The position numbers and the translations under genes were made by a program. The notes under the pieces were generated by a model. It was not told the origin of the DNA and searched no databases. It was given only the letters and a program-made list of their open reading frames with translations. Source: Streptomyces phaeofaciens (GTDB lineage: Bacteria > Actinomycetota > Actinomycetes > Streptomycetales > Streptomycetaceae). From it: DNA of 64,000 nt. Of the stretch, positions 45,401 through 53,417 are shown in pieces. The stretch spans positions 62,001 to 126,000 of the forward strand of contig NZ_BMSA01000011.1 of the NCBI RefSeq assembly GCF_014648915.1. The letters run 5' to 3'. Numbering within the stretch: position 1 is the first letter of the stretch; each line of letters begins with the position of its first letter.

Positions 45401-46615
45401 TCACCGCGCCCCCTGCGGTCCCCGTTCCCGTGACCATCGCACCGGCAGGCTCCGCACCCCGCGCATCAGGGTGCCGGGGAGCCAGTCGCCGGGCGGGCCG
45501 TCGAGGGCGAGGCCGGGGGCGCGGTCGAGGAGGGACCCGAGGGCGATCCGGGCCTCCATGCGGGCCAGCGGGGCGCCGAGGCAGTAGTGGATGCCGTGGC
45601 CGAAGGCGAGGTGACCCCGGGTGTCGCGGCGGATGTCGAAGCGGTCCGGAGCCGGATAGCGGTCCCCGTCCCGGTCGGCGGCGGTCAGGCCGATCATCAC
45701 GGCCTCCCCCGCCGCGACGGCCGTGCCGCCGATCTCCAGCGGCTCGGCGGCGAACCGGAACGTGGCGTTCTCCACCGGCCCCTCGTAGCGCAGGGCCTCC
45801 TCGACCGCGCCGTCCAGGAGGGACGGGTCGGCGCGCAGCGCGGCCAGCTGGTCCGGGTGCGTGAGCAGGGCGTGGACGGCGTTGGTGAGGAGGTTGACGG
45901 TGGTCTCGTGGCCGGCGATGAGCAGGATGAACGCCATGCCGCGCAGTTCGCCGGGCGAGAGCCGGTCGCCGTCCTCCGCGGTGGTGCGGATCAGGTCGCT
46001 CAGCAGGTCGCCGCTCGGCCCCGCGCACCGCTTGTCCTCGATCAGCTCGGTCAGGTACTCGGCGAGCCGCACGAACGCGTCGTGCTCGCTCTGCGCGCTG
46101 GTGGGTGCCACGGCCTCGGTGGAGAGCTTGCGGAACTCCGTGCGGTCCAGCTCGGGGACGCCGAGCAGTTCGCAGATGACGGTGATCGGCAGCGGGTAGG
46201 CGAGGGACTCCACGAGGTCGGCGCGGCCGTGCGGCAGCATCGCGTCGAGGAGGTCGTCGGTGATCCGCCGGATCCGCGGCCGCAGTTCCTCCACGCGGCG
46301 CACGGTGAAGGCGCGGGAGACCAGCGAGCGCAGCCGCGTGTGCTGCGGCGGGTCGGCGACCAGCAGGTACTTGCCGATCAGCTGCTCGTCGAGGAACGTG
46401 ACGCCGATCCGCGCCGCGTCCTTGGACAGACGGGGGTCGGCGAGCGCGGCACGCGCCTCCTCGTACCCCACGACGAGCCAGGTCTCGTGGTGCGCGTCGG
46501 GGGTGGGCAGCCGCACCCGATGCACGGGCCCGCGCTCGCGCAGCCGCGCGTACACCGTGTGCGGGTCCCGCCGGAACCCGTCGCCGAACGCCCCCAGGTC
46601 CACCACGTCGGTCAT
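45401..46615 (-). CDS. Cytochrome P450 (CYP107-like)
   Basis: A soluble heme monooxygenase of 404 residues. Motifs: I-helix FILLIAGHETTVNLLTNAVH with the oxygen-activating AGHETT, ExxR in VEEALRYEGPVEN, and the heme-binding LAFGHGIHYCLGAPLARME (Cys thiolate). The length and the lack of a membrane anchor match bacterial class I P450s that need ferredoxin and ferredoxin reductase; no ferredoxin gene is adjacent. ATG 46615 has GGGAGG upstream. The substrate is unknown; the absence of a biosynthetic cluster suggests an orphan P450. Confidence 0.94.
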   Translation of the reverse strand: MTDVVDLGAFGDGFRRDPHTVYARLRERGPVHRVRLPTPDAHHETWLVVGYEEARAALADPRLSKDAARIGVTFLDEQLIGKYLLVADPPQHTRLRSLVSRAFTVRRVEELRPRIRRITDDLLDAMLPHGRADLVESLAYPLPITVICELLGVPELDRTEFRKLSTEAVAPTSAQSEHDAFVRLAEYLTELIEDKRCAGPSGDLLSDLIRTTAEDGDRLSPGELRGMAFILLIAGHETTVNLLTNAVHALLTHPDQLAALRADPSLLDGAVEEALRYEGPVENATFRFAAEPLEIGGTAVAAGEAVMIGLTAADRDGDRYPAPDRFDIRRDTRGHLAFGHGIHYCLGAPLARMEARIALGSLLDRAPGLALDGPPGDWLPGTLMRGVRSLPVRWSRERGPQGAR

Positions 46616-46658
46616 GACGCTCCCTCCCCCTCACCGCGACAACGCGCGGGACGGCGTC

Positions 46659-47330
46659 CTAGTGCCCGTCCCCCTCCAACAGACCCGCGTCGTACGCCAG
46701 CAGGGCGATCTGCACCCGGTTGTTGAGGCCCAGCTTGGCCAGGGCGCGGGAGACGTGGGCCTTGACGGTGGCGACGCTCATGAACAGCTCGGCGGCGATC
46801 TCGGCGTTGGACAGACCGCGGCCGACGGCGACGGCCACCTCGCGTTCGCGCTCCGCCAGGGCGGCGAGCCGCTCACGCGCGCGGGAGCGGCGGGTGTCGG
46901 CCGCCGCACCGGCCGCGTGGGCCATCAGCTGCCGGGTGACGGTGGGTGACAGGACGGGGTCGCCGCCCGCGACCCGGCGCACCGCGTCGAGGATCTGGGC
47001 GGGCGGGGTGTCCTTGAGGACGAACCCGGCGGCGCCCGCGCGCAGTGCCCGCAGCACCTGCTCGTCGGCGTGGAAGGTGGTGAGGACCACGACCTGCGGG
47101 GCGTCCGGCCGGGCCCGCAGCCGCTGGGTGGCGGTCAGCCCGTCCACGGCCGGCATCCGGATGTCCATCAGGACGACGTCGGGCAGGGTGCGGTCGACGA
47201 GCGCCTCGACCTCCGCGCCGTCCCCGGCCTCGCCGACGATCTCGATGTCCTCGGCGCCGCCCAGCATGAGGGACAGGCCGGCCCGTACCAGGGGGTCGTC
47301 GTCCACGAGGAGAAGTCTGATCGCAGTCAT
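46659..47330 (-). CDS. NarL/LuxR-type response regulator
   Basis: A 223-residue response regulator. The receiver domain has acidic residues in LLVDDDPLVRAGLSLMLGG, the phosphorylated Asp in LPDVVLMDIRMPAVDG, Thr in VVLTTFHADEQ, and Lys in GAAGFVLKDTPP. The C-terminal LuxR helix-turn-helix (about 158-213) reads LAEREREVAVAVGRGLSNAE then MSVATVKAHVSRALAKLGLN. Downstream of its histidine kinase on the same strand, with about 90 bases between; the two form a normal two-component pair. Targets are unknown. Confidence 0.95.
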   Translation of the reverse strand: MTAIRLLLVDDDPLVRAGLSLMLGGAEDIEIVGEAGDGAEVEALVDRTLPDVVLMDIRMPAVDGLTATQRLRARPDAPQVVVLTTFHADEQVLRALRAGAAGFVLKDTPPAQILDAVRRVAGGDPVLSPTVTRQLMAHAAGAAADTRRSRARERLAALAEREREVAVAVGRGLSNAEIAAELFMSVATVKAHVSRALAKLGLNNRVQIALLAYDAGLLEGDGH

Positions 47331-47420
47331 GGGCCTCACGTAATCACGCGGGGGAGCGGTGAGTTGACCTCTCGGCGGCCCGGGAGGCACCCCTGGCAGG
47401 GCGGGCGGGACGGGCTCGGG

Positions 47421-48686
47421 TCAGGACGCGGCCGGCCACGGCAGCCAGGCCCGTACCTCGAAGCCGCCGTCCGCCCGGGGGCCGTGCTCCAGCCGGCCGC
47501 CGGCCAGGGTGGCGCGTTCGGTCAGGCCGATGAGGCCCTGGCCGGAGCCGGGGACGGGCGGTACCTCTCCCTCCGGGGCCGGGTTGCGCACGGTCACGGT
47601 GAGCCCCTCCCCCGGGCCGCCCTCGACGCCCACCGCGACCTCGGTTCCGGGGGCGTGCTTGCGGGCGTTGGTGAGGCACTCCTGGGCGATGCGGTAGGCG
47701 GTGCGGCCGACGGAGGCGGGCACTGCGGCGGGGTCGGTCACCCGCTGGTCGAGGGTGACCTTGGTGCCGGCCTCGCGGGACTCGCTGACCAGCGCGTCCA
47801 GGGCGGCCAGGGTGGGCTGCGGGCGGCCGCCCTGGTCGTCGGGCTCGTCGGCCCGCAGGACGCCGATGATCTCGCGCAGGTCCTGGAGTGCCTCGTGGGC
47901 GCTCTCCCGGATGACCCCGGCGGCCCGCGCGACCTCCTCGCGGGGCGCGTCCGGCCGGAACTCCAGCGCGCCCGCGTGCACGCTGAGCAGGGTCAGCCGG
48001 TGCGCGAGCACGTCGTGCATCTCCCGGGCGATGGCCTCGCGGGCCAGCCGCTGCGCCTGCTCGGCGCGCAGCCGTGCCTCGGTCTCGGCCCGGCGCGCGC
48101 GATCGCGCAGGCTGACCATGAGCTGGCGCTTGGACCGTACGGCCATGCCCCAGCCGATGACCGCCACGGTGAGCACGGCGGTGAACACCACCGCCGGGCC
48201 GTACCCCAGGTCGGGGTCGGGGCGGACCCACATCAGCAGCGGGATCAGCGCGAGCTGGATGCCGCCGACCCAGGCCACGTACCGGAAGGGCCGGTGCACG
48301 GCGAGGGTGAAGAGGGCGACCGTGCAGGCGCCGGCCGAGGTGGTCGAGACGAAGGCGAGGGGGAGCGTGGCGACGGCGAGACCGAGGGGCCAACGGCGGC
48401 GCAGCCAGACGGCGGCGCAGGCCAGGGCGCCCAGGAGCTGGTCGGCCGCCACGACGACCTCGGGCAGGTCCCGGTTGTCGGTGAGCGACTCGGCGACGGC
48501 CAGGCCGATGACGATGGCCAGCAGGAAGCAGGTGAAGTCGACGACCCAGTCGCGGGCGGTGCGCCGGGGCGGACGTCCCGGGCGCTCGGCGTCCGGGTCC
48601 AGCTCCGCGACCACGGCGGACGGCAGCATCCACCGGTGCCGCGCGAATCTCGGCGCCGTGCGTGCCATGCCGTCGTCAGCCCTCAT
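47421..48686 (-). CDS. NarL-type sensor histidine kinase
   Basis: A 421-residue membrane kinase. The N-terminus carries about five hydrophobic segments (FTCFLLAIVIGLAVAESLTD, LLGALACAAVWLRRR, GLAVATLPLAFVSTTSAGAC and others). A coiled-coil leads to the HisKA_3 phosphoacceptor His in AREMHDVLAHRLTLLSVHAG, followed by an HATPase with N-box AYRIAQECLTNARKHAPGTE and G-box GSGQGLIGLTERATLAGGRL. ATG 48686 is chosen over the TTG nine bases upstream; neither has a good ribosome site. It pairs with the adjacent LuxR response regulator. The signal is unknown. Confidence 0.93.
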   Translation of the reverse strand: MRADDGMARTAPRFARHRWMLPSAVVAELDPDAERPGRPPRRTARDWVVDFTCFLLAIVIGLAVAESLTDNRDLPEVVVAADQLLGALACAAVWLRRRWPLGLAVATLPLAFVSTTSAGACTVALFTLAVHRPFRYVAWVGGIQLALIPLLMWVRPDPDLGYGPAVVFTAVLTVAVIGWGMAVRSKRQLMVSLRDRARRAETEARLRAEQAQRLAREAIAREMHDVLAHRLTLLSVHAGALEFRPDAPREEVARAAGVIRESAHEALQDLREIIGVLRADEPDDQGGRPQPTLAALDALVSESREAGTKVTLDQRVTDPAAVPASVGRTAYRIAQECLTNARKHAPGTEVAVGVEGGPGEGLTVTVRNPAPEGEVPPVPGSGQGLIGLTERATLAGGRLEHGPRADGGFEVRAWLPWPAAS

Positions 48687-48834
48687 GGTCGACAAATCTA
48701 CGCAGCGGGCGGCTCCGTCACCTCCTCGCCGGCCGGATCGCCACCGAAGGAGCGGGGAGCGTCGACGAAGGTCGCGGCGGGGCCTACTTTCGGCGCGGAC
48801 GCGCGCGTGCCGTCGAGCCTTCCGTCAAAGGTGC

Positions 48835-48876
48835 CTCGCCCCGCGGCCGATGGCTGTGGGGGTACCGCGGGGCGAG
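48835..48876 (+). promoter_or_regulatory. Hairpin covering the ribosome site of the small membrane protein gene
   Basis: CTCGCCCCGCGG (48835-48846) pairs perfectly over 12 bases with CCGCGGGGCGAG (48865-48876) across an 18-base loop. The right arm contains the GGGCGAGGG that serves as the ribosome site of ATG 48886, so folding would hide it. Confidence 0.7.
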
Positions 48877-48885
48877 GGTCTTCTC

Positions 48886-49089
48886 ATGAGGGAACTGCTG
48901 GGAGTACTCGGTTTCGTCGCCCTGGCGCAGGGCGTGCTGGGCCTGTTGCACGAGGTGGTCCACTGGCGGGTGGGGCTCGTGCGCCGGCTCGGCCTCCTGG
49001 ACGGCTACGAGATCTACGCGAGCGTCGCGCTCATCGTGCTGGCGTTCGCGCTGTTCGCCGCGGCGGAGAGCCGAAACGACAGGCCCTAG
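48886..49089 (+). CDS. Small conserved two-helix membrane protein
   Basis: A 67-residue protein with two hydrophobic helices (LLGVLGFVALAQGVLGLLHE and IYASVALIVLAFALFAAAES) joined by a loop with two Arg (WRVGLVRRLGLLDGYE). Similar small proteins occur in other streptomycetes, with no known function. ATG 48886 has GAGGG nine bases upstream, inside the strong hairpin. Codon usage and family resemblance argue that it is real despite its size. Confidence 0.75.
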   Translation: MRELLGVLGFVALAQGVLGLLHEVVHWRVGLVRRLGLLDGYEIYASVALIVLAFALFAAAESRNDRP

Positions 49090-49122
49090 GTCAGGACCTG
49101 GACCGGGACCTGTCCGGGCCGC

Positions 49123-49509
49123 TCAGCAGTCGTAGTCGATCAGGTCGAACGTCGCGTAGTGATCGGCCGTGTAGTAGTCCTCGTCGGTCTGCTTCCCCGT
49201 GACGACGCGGCGGGCGCCGCGGGTGGAGGAGCCCGGGGTCTTGACCGTGTACTCGTGGTAGTAGCCCGTGGACTGCCGGGGCAGGACGCCTTCCCGGTTC
49301 TGGAAGACGGCCCCGTCCTGCGAGTACGGGAAGGGCCCGCCCTGCTCGATCAGGTCGAGCGTGGTGTACGCCTGGGTGGGCAGATCGCCGTAGCAGATGC
49401 TGCCCACCGCGGCGTGGGCCGTGGTCGCGGAGACGGTGCCGCCCACCAGCAGGGCTGACAGGACGGCGGCCGAGGCGCCGATGCGGGTGATTCGTGGGGG
49501 GAATCTCAT
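49123..49509 (-). CDS. Secreted guanyl-specific ribonuclease, RNase Sa/N1 family
   Basis: A 128-residue precursor: signal peptide (ITRIGASAAVLSALLVGGTV, AHA cleavage site) then about 96 mature residues closely like RNase Sa: the disulfide Cys in SICYGDLP and DYDC at the end, GPFPYSQDGAVFQNREGVLP, catalytic Glu/Arg region in YYHEYTVKTPGSSTRGARRV, and catalytic His in YYTADHYATFDLID. It cleaves RNA after guanosine outside the cell. No barstar-like inhibitor gene is seen near it. ATG 49509 gives a complete signal peptide. Confidence 0.95.
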   Translation of the reverse strand: MRFPPRITRIGASAAVLSALLVGGTVSATTAHAAVGSICYGDLPTQAYTTLDLIEQGGPFPYSQDGAVFQNREGVLPRQSTGYYHEYTVKTPGSSTRGARRVVTGKQTDEDYYTADHYATFDLIDYDC

Positions 49510-49642
49510 GCCCTCATGATGACGCGCGTAGACAGTGGCATGTCAATGACAACTCCGGGGATTTTTCCCGTCCCGCCCGATGAGTTTTCGGGAAGTTAAC
49601 CTGCGGGCGGGAGCGGGGCCCGGACCGGTACCGGGGTCCTCC

Positions 49643-50269
49643 CTACCCGTTGTCCGGGAGTTCGTACGAGCCGTACGCGGGCCGGCCGGTCGTGTCGTAC
49701 GACTGGATGGAGACACCGGCGCCGGTGACGCGGCCGCCGGTGTGCCGGAAGGCCGTCGGCAGGGTGCCCTCGGTGAACAGGCGCAGGCCCGTGCCGAGCA
49801 CCACCGGAAAGGTCAGCACGTGGATCGTGTCGAGGAGTTCGAGGTCGAGCAGGGAGCGCACGAGGGCACCGCTGCCGTGCACCTGGAGCTCGCCGTCGGT
49901 GCGCTCCTTGAGTGCCGTGACCTCCTTGGCGAGGTCGCCGCCGATCACCGTCGTGCCGGCCCACTCCGGGTCGGTGAGGGTCGAGGAGACGACGTACTTC
50001 GGCAGCCCGTTGAGCTTCGCGGCGACGGGGTCCCCGGGGTCGGTCACCTTCGGCCAGAAGGAGGCGAAGATGTCGTACGTGCGGCGGCCTAGGAGGAACC
50101 CTCCGACACCGCCGAAGACCTCGCCGACGAACCGGCCGAAGTCCTCGTCGCCGTACGGGAAGCTCCAGCCGCCGTGCTCGAAGCCGCCGCGGGTGTCCTC
50201 CCGGGGGCCGCCGGGTGCCTGGTAGACGCCGTCGAGGGTCACGAAGACGGTGGAGACGAGCTTGCCCAT
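49643..50269 (-). CDS. Dihydrofolate-reductase-family protein (RibD C-terminal-like)
   Basis: A 208-residue NADPH-binding protein like RibD-C/DHFR: KLVSTVFVTLDGVYQAPGGP at the N-terminus, FLLGRRTYDIFASFWPK, GLPKYVVSSTLTDPEWAGTT, GELQVHGSGALVRSLLDLEL, and LLDTIHVLTFPVVLGTGLRL. Members are usually called dihydrofolate reductase family proteins, but most are probably not folate enzymes. It is monocistronic and next to an AIM24 gene. Confidence 0.9.
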   Translation of the reverse strand: MGKLVSTVFVTLDGVYQAPGGPREDTRGGFEHGGWSFPYGDEDFGRFVGEVFGGVGGFLLGRRTYDIFASFWPKVTDPGDPVAAKLNGLPKYVVSSTLTDPEWAGTTVIGGDLAKEVTALKERTDGELQVHGSGALVRSLLDLELLDTIHVLTFPVVLGTGLRLFTEGTLPTAFRHTGGRVTGAGVSIQSYDTTGRPAYGSYELPDNG

Positions 50270-50356
50270 GGAGATCGCCTGCTTCCGGGTGCGGGGTCTG
50301 TGGTCATCACCTCAGACCCCGCCGGGTCCCGCAACTCATCGGTGCGGGCGCCCGGC

Positions 50357-51181
50357 TCACCCGGCGTTCGTCGAGAACAGTCCGCCCGTCGGGCCCTGCT
50401 TGTCGCCGCCCTGCGCCTTCCTCAGGGCGTTGGCCAGGCTCTCGATGGTGAGGGACTGAAGGATCACCTGGCCGTTGCCCTCCAGGGTGGCCAGGGACAG
50501 ACCCTCGCCGCCGAACACGGCGTTCATGACCCCCTGGCGGTTGAGGCCGCCGACGCGCTGGACGCCGTAGTGGATGCCCTCCTCGAAGGCGACCACGCAG
50601 CCCGTGTCGACCTCGATGCGGCCGCCGAACTCGGCCGGGTTGAGGTCGATGAAGTTGCCCGCGCCGGCGATGATCACCGTGCCGTGGCCGGTGAACTTCT
50701 CCAGGACGAAGCCCTCGCCGCCCTTCCTGCCGGTGCGCCCGCCCTGGAAGGCGATGCCGAAGTCGACGGTGGACTCGGCGGCCACGAAGGCGTCCTTCTC
50801 GGCGAACCACGCGCGCGTGCCGTTCAGCTCCAGGGCCCGCATCTCGCCCGGGAGCACGCCCGCAAAGCCGACGGTGCCCTCGCCGCCCTGGGCCGTGAAG
50901 TACTGGAAGGCCAGCGACTCGCCCGCGAGGGCGCGCTGGCCGACCTGCATGGCGGTGCCCATGGCCTGGCGCAGCACGCCGCCCATGCCGCCGCCACCGC
51001 CGCCGCCTTGCGGCTGTGAGCCGCCGGCGTTGCCCGACGGGCCGCCGAGGCGGGTCTCCATGGTCACGTTCGTCGTCTTGAAGAGGAACTTCCCCGCCTC
51101 GCAGTACACGGTCTGGCCGGGGTGCAGGTTGACGACCGCCATCTGCATGGCGTTGCCGACGATGTCTTGCCGAAGAGTCAC
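50357..51181 (-). CDS. AIM24/TIGR00266-family protein
   Basis: A 274-residue beta-rich protein of the AIM24 family, found widely in bacteria without a proven role. It has a Gly-rich insert (PQGGGGGGGMGGVLRQAMG), strand patterns such as GKFLFKTTNVTMETRLGG, and the core AGAGNFIDLNPAEFGGRIEV. The start GTG 51181 (VTLRQDIVGNAMQMAVVNL) is chosen because the family usually begins close to this sequence; a ribosome site is not obvious, and ATG 51148 is an alternative. Confidence 0.85.
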   Translation of the reverse strand: MTLRQDIVGNAMQMAVVNLHPGQTVYCEAGKFLFKTTNVTMETRLGGPSGNAGGSQPQGGGGGGGMGGVLRQAMGTAMQVGQRALAGESLAFQYFTAQGGEGTVGFAGVLPGEMRALELNGTRAWFAEKDAFVAAESTVDFGIAFQGGRTGRKGGEGFVLEKFTGHGTVIIAGAGNFIDLNPAEFGGRIEVDTGCVVAFEEGIHYGVQRVGGLNRQGVMNAVFGGEGLSLATLEGNGQVILQSLTIESLANALRKAQGGDKQGPTGGLFSTNAG

Positions 51182-51338
51182 AGCAGGAGAACGCGGGAGG
51201 CGGAGGAAAGAGTTCCGCCCGATCGGGGGTGGTTCGGGAACGGCTGAAGGCGGGCCGGAGGTCGGCGTCCGTTCGCCGCCAGCGCGCGGGGACGCGCGGC
51301 GGTGGGATGGACTCATGACGACGACCCGGGAGGGAACC

Positions 51339-52085
51339 ATGACAACGGTCCACGGCACACTCGACGGCAAGGTGGCCCTGGTGACCGGCGGTGGCCGGGG
51401 CATCGGCGCCGCCACCGCCCTGCGGCTGGCGCGGGAGGGCGCGGACGTGGCGGTGACGTACGAGAACGGCGAGAAGGCGGCGCAGGACGTCGTACGGGCC
51501 GTGCAGGCGCTGGGGCGGCGGGCCGTGGCGCTGCGCGCGGACGCCGGGGACGCGGGCGAGGCGGCGGACGCGGTGGAGCGTGCGGCGGGGGCGCTCGGCG
51601 GGCTCGACGTGCTGGTGAACAACGCGGGGATCGGGGTGCTCGGGCCGCTGGAGGACCTCGCGCCCGAGGACGTCGACCGGGTGCTGGCCGTCAACGTACG
51701 CGGGGTGTTCCTCGCCTCGCGGGCGGCGGCCGGCCGGATGGCCGAGGGCGGGCGGATCATCACCATCGGCAGCTGCATGACCCAGCGGGTGCCGGGGCCC
51801 GGGGGGACGCTGTACACGATGAGCAAGGCGGCGCTGGTGGGGCTGACGAAGGCGCTCGCGCGGGAGCTGGGCGGGCGGGGGATCACCGCGAACATCGTGC
51901 ATCCCGGTCCGGTCGACACGGACATGAATCCGGCGGACGGGCCGTTCGCGGCGGGCCAGCGGGGGATGACGGCCGTGGGGCGGTTCGGGACGGCCCAGGA
52001 GGTGGCCGCGACCGTGGCGTACCTGGCCGGGGCCGGGTTCGTCACAGGGGCGGAGTTCTCCGTGGACGGCGGGCACGCGGCGTAG
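51339..52085 (+). CDS. Short-chain dehydrogenase/reductase
   Basis: An NAD(P)-dependent oxidoreductase of 248 residues. It has the Rossmann TGGGRGIGAATALRLAREGA, the structural NAG in LVNNAGIGVLGPLED, catalytic Ser in IITIGSCMTQRV, YxxxK in TLYTMSKAALVGL, and the C-terminal FVTGAEFSVDGGHAA. Very like 3-oxoacyl-[ACP] reductase relatives, but the substrate is unknown. ATG 51339 is selected because GGGAGGG lies upstream; ATG 51315 lacks a site. Confidence 0.94.
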   Translation: MTTVHGTLDGKVALVTGGGRGIGAATALRLAREGADVAVTYENGEKAAQDVVRAVQALGRRAVALRADAGDAGEAADAVERAAGALGGLDVLVNNAGIGVLGPLEDLAPEDVDRVLAVNVRGVFLASRAAAGRMAEGGRIITIGSCMTQRVPGPGGTLYTMSKAALVGLTKALARELGGRGITANIVHPGPVDTDMNPADGPFAAGQRGMTAVGRFGTAQEVAATVAYLAGAGFVTGAEFSVDGGHAA

Positions 52086-52136
52086 GCCTCCGGCGGTCGG
52101 GGGGACCTGTGCGGCTGCGTCCCTGGTCGCGGCCTT

Positions 52137-52168
52137 CTGGGGGCTGTGCCCCCAGACCCCCCTTTTTT
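52137..52168 (+). terminator. Intrinsic terminator after the SDR gene
   Basis: CTGGGGGC (52137-52144) and GCCCCCAG (52148-52155) form a perfect 8-base-pair stem; seven bases (ACCCCCC) and then six T (52163-52168) follow. This is the most canonical rho-independent terminator in the window. Confidence 0.85.
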
Positions 52169-52240
52169 CGGCCTGAACGGCCTCGTCCTCAATCGCCGGA
52201 CGGGCTGAAGGGAAGCTGCCTGTCCGGCGTTCGAGGTGCC
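52169..52240. repeat. Streptomyces dispersed intergenic repeat
   Basis: The bases after the T run (CTCGTCCTCAATCGCCGGAC, then GGGCTG) belong to a sequence type I recognise as widely dispersed between genes in streptomycete genomes, usually linked to a terminator hairpin. It is noncoding. Confidence 0.6.
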
Positions 52241-52242
52241 GG

Positions 52243-53358
52243 TCAGCCGCCCAGTTCCTGGTGCCGGGCCGTCAGCCCGGCCGCTCCCTCCTCCGTCGGC
52301 GAGCCGAACAGCCGCAGGCGGGAGATACCGCCGTCGGGGTAGATGTCCACGCGCGCGTGGGTGCCCACGGCCGGTTCGGGCAGGACGAAGCGGTGGTTGG
52401 TGTCGGGCTGCAGGCGGGTGCGCGGGAGGATCTCCGTCCACTCGCCGTCCTCGCCGTCCCGGACCGAGACCGACGCCCAGCCGGCGCTGTTGCCCTTCAG
52501 GTACGCGGTGTCGATCTCCAGGGCGCGGATCCGGGACTGGGCCGCCAGGCGGTAGCGGATCCAGTCGTTGCCCCGGTCGCGGCGGCGGCGGGTCTCCCAG
52601 CCGTCGTCCATCTTGCGGGAGCGGCCCGGCTGGATGGTGTTCGAGGCCGGCGAGTAGAACAGGTTCGACGCGTCCTCGGCCCGGCCGCCGTTCTCCAGGG
52701 CGACGACGTCGAACGTGCCGAGGACGGCCAGCCACTCGGGGTCGGGCACGACCTCGCCGTACACGCGCAGCCGGGCGATACCGCCGTCCGGGTGCTGGTT
52801 GACGCGGAGGTGGGTGAAGCGCTGCTCGACCGAGACGGCGAAACCGTTCGCAGCGTGGCCGCCGACCGGGGTGCGCGGGACGAGGGTCGTCCACTTCACG
52901 TCGCCGCCCAGCAGCGCCTCGGGGGACGGGGAGCCCGGTACCGAGGTGCCCTCGACCGACACCGCCTGCGGGTAGTTGCCGCGGAAGTGGGCCGTGTCGA
53001 CCACGATCCCGCGGATCACGCCGGGCGCGCCGAGGCGGACCAGGGCCCAGTCGTGGTCGTCGTCGGCGGGCCACGGGTGGTCCGCCGAGACACCGCGCCG
53101 GCGCCGGGTCTCCCAGCCGTCCATGATCTTGCCCTTGTGCCCGAAGTGCTCGGGGTCGAACTCGGCCCGCCCGGGCAGCAGCAGGTTCTCGCGCTGGGCG
53201 AAGAACTCGTCGGCGGCGGCGATGACGGCGGCGCCGAGCTGCCGGTCCGCGAGGTCGGCGTGGTGCGTGAAGGGGAAGTCGGCGGTGCGGTAGTCCGCGT
53301 ACGGGTCGCCGCCGCCGTAGGGGTTCGCGTCGCCGGTGAAGTGCGGTATCGCTGCCAC
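52243..53358 (-). CDS. alc: Allantoicase
   Basis: Hydrolyses allantoate to ureidoglycolate and urea. The 371 residues hold two repeated allantoicase (discoidin-like) domains: residues about 45-175 (GKIMDGWETRRRRGVSADHP, VIRGIVVDTAHFRGNYPQAV) and 205-360 (SRKMDDGWETRRRRDRGNDW, IRALEIDTAYLKGNSAGWAS). Both DGWETRRRR copies are intact. GTG 53358 is used because it starts AAIPHFTGDANPYGG, as in homologs; AGGA lies about 12 bases upstream. It lies 59 bases after allB on the same strand, so they are probably co-transcribed. Confidence 0.94.
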   Translation of the reverse strand: MAAIPHFTGDANPYGGGDPYADYRTADFPFTHHADLADRQLGAAVIAAADEFFAQRENLLLPGRAEFDPEHFGHKGKIMDGWETRRRRGVSADHPWPADDDHDWALVRLGAPGVIRGIVVDTAHFRGNYPQAVSVEGTSVPGSPSPEALLGGDVKWTTLVPRTPVGGHAANGFAVSVEQRFTHLRVNQHPDGGIARLRVYGEVVPDPEWLAVLGTFDVVALENGGRAEDASNLFYSPASNTIQPGRSRKMDDGWETRRRRDRGNDWIRYRLAAQSRIRALEIDTAYLKGNSAGWASVSVRDGEDGEWTEILPRTRLQPDTNHRFVLPEPAVGTHARVDIYPDGGISRLRLFGSPTEEGAAGLTARHQELGG

Positions 53359-53417
53359 GGTGATCAGGTCTTCCTTTCGGGAGTCGGCCGGTGCGGGAGG
53401 TGCCCGGGGCCCGGGGC

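Noticed and set aside
50357..53074. 905-codon minus-strand frame spanning AIM24, SDR and allantoicase regions as one protein
   Set aside because: Only its last 274 codons (AIM24) are real; the rest is antisense to the SDR gene and out of frame with allantoicase.
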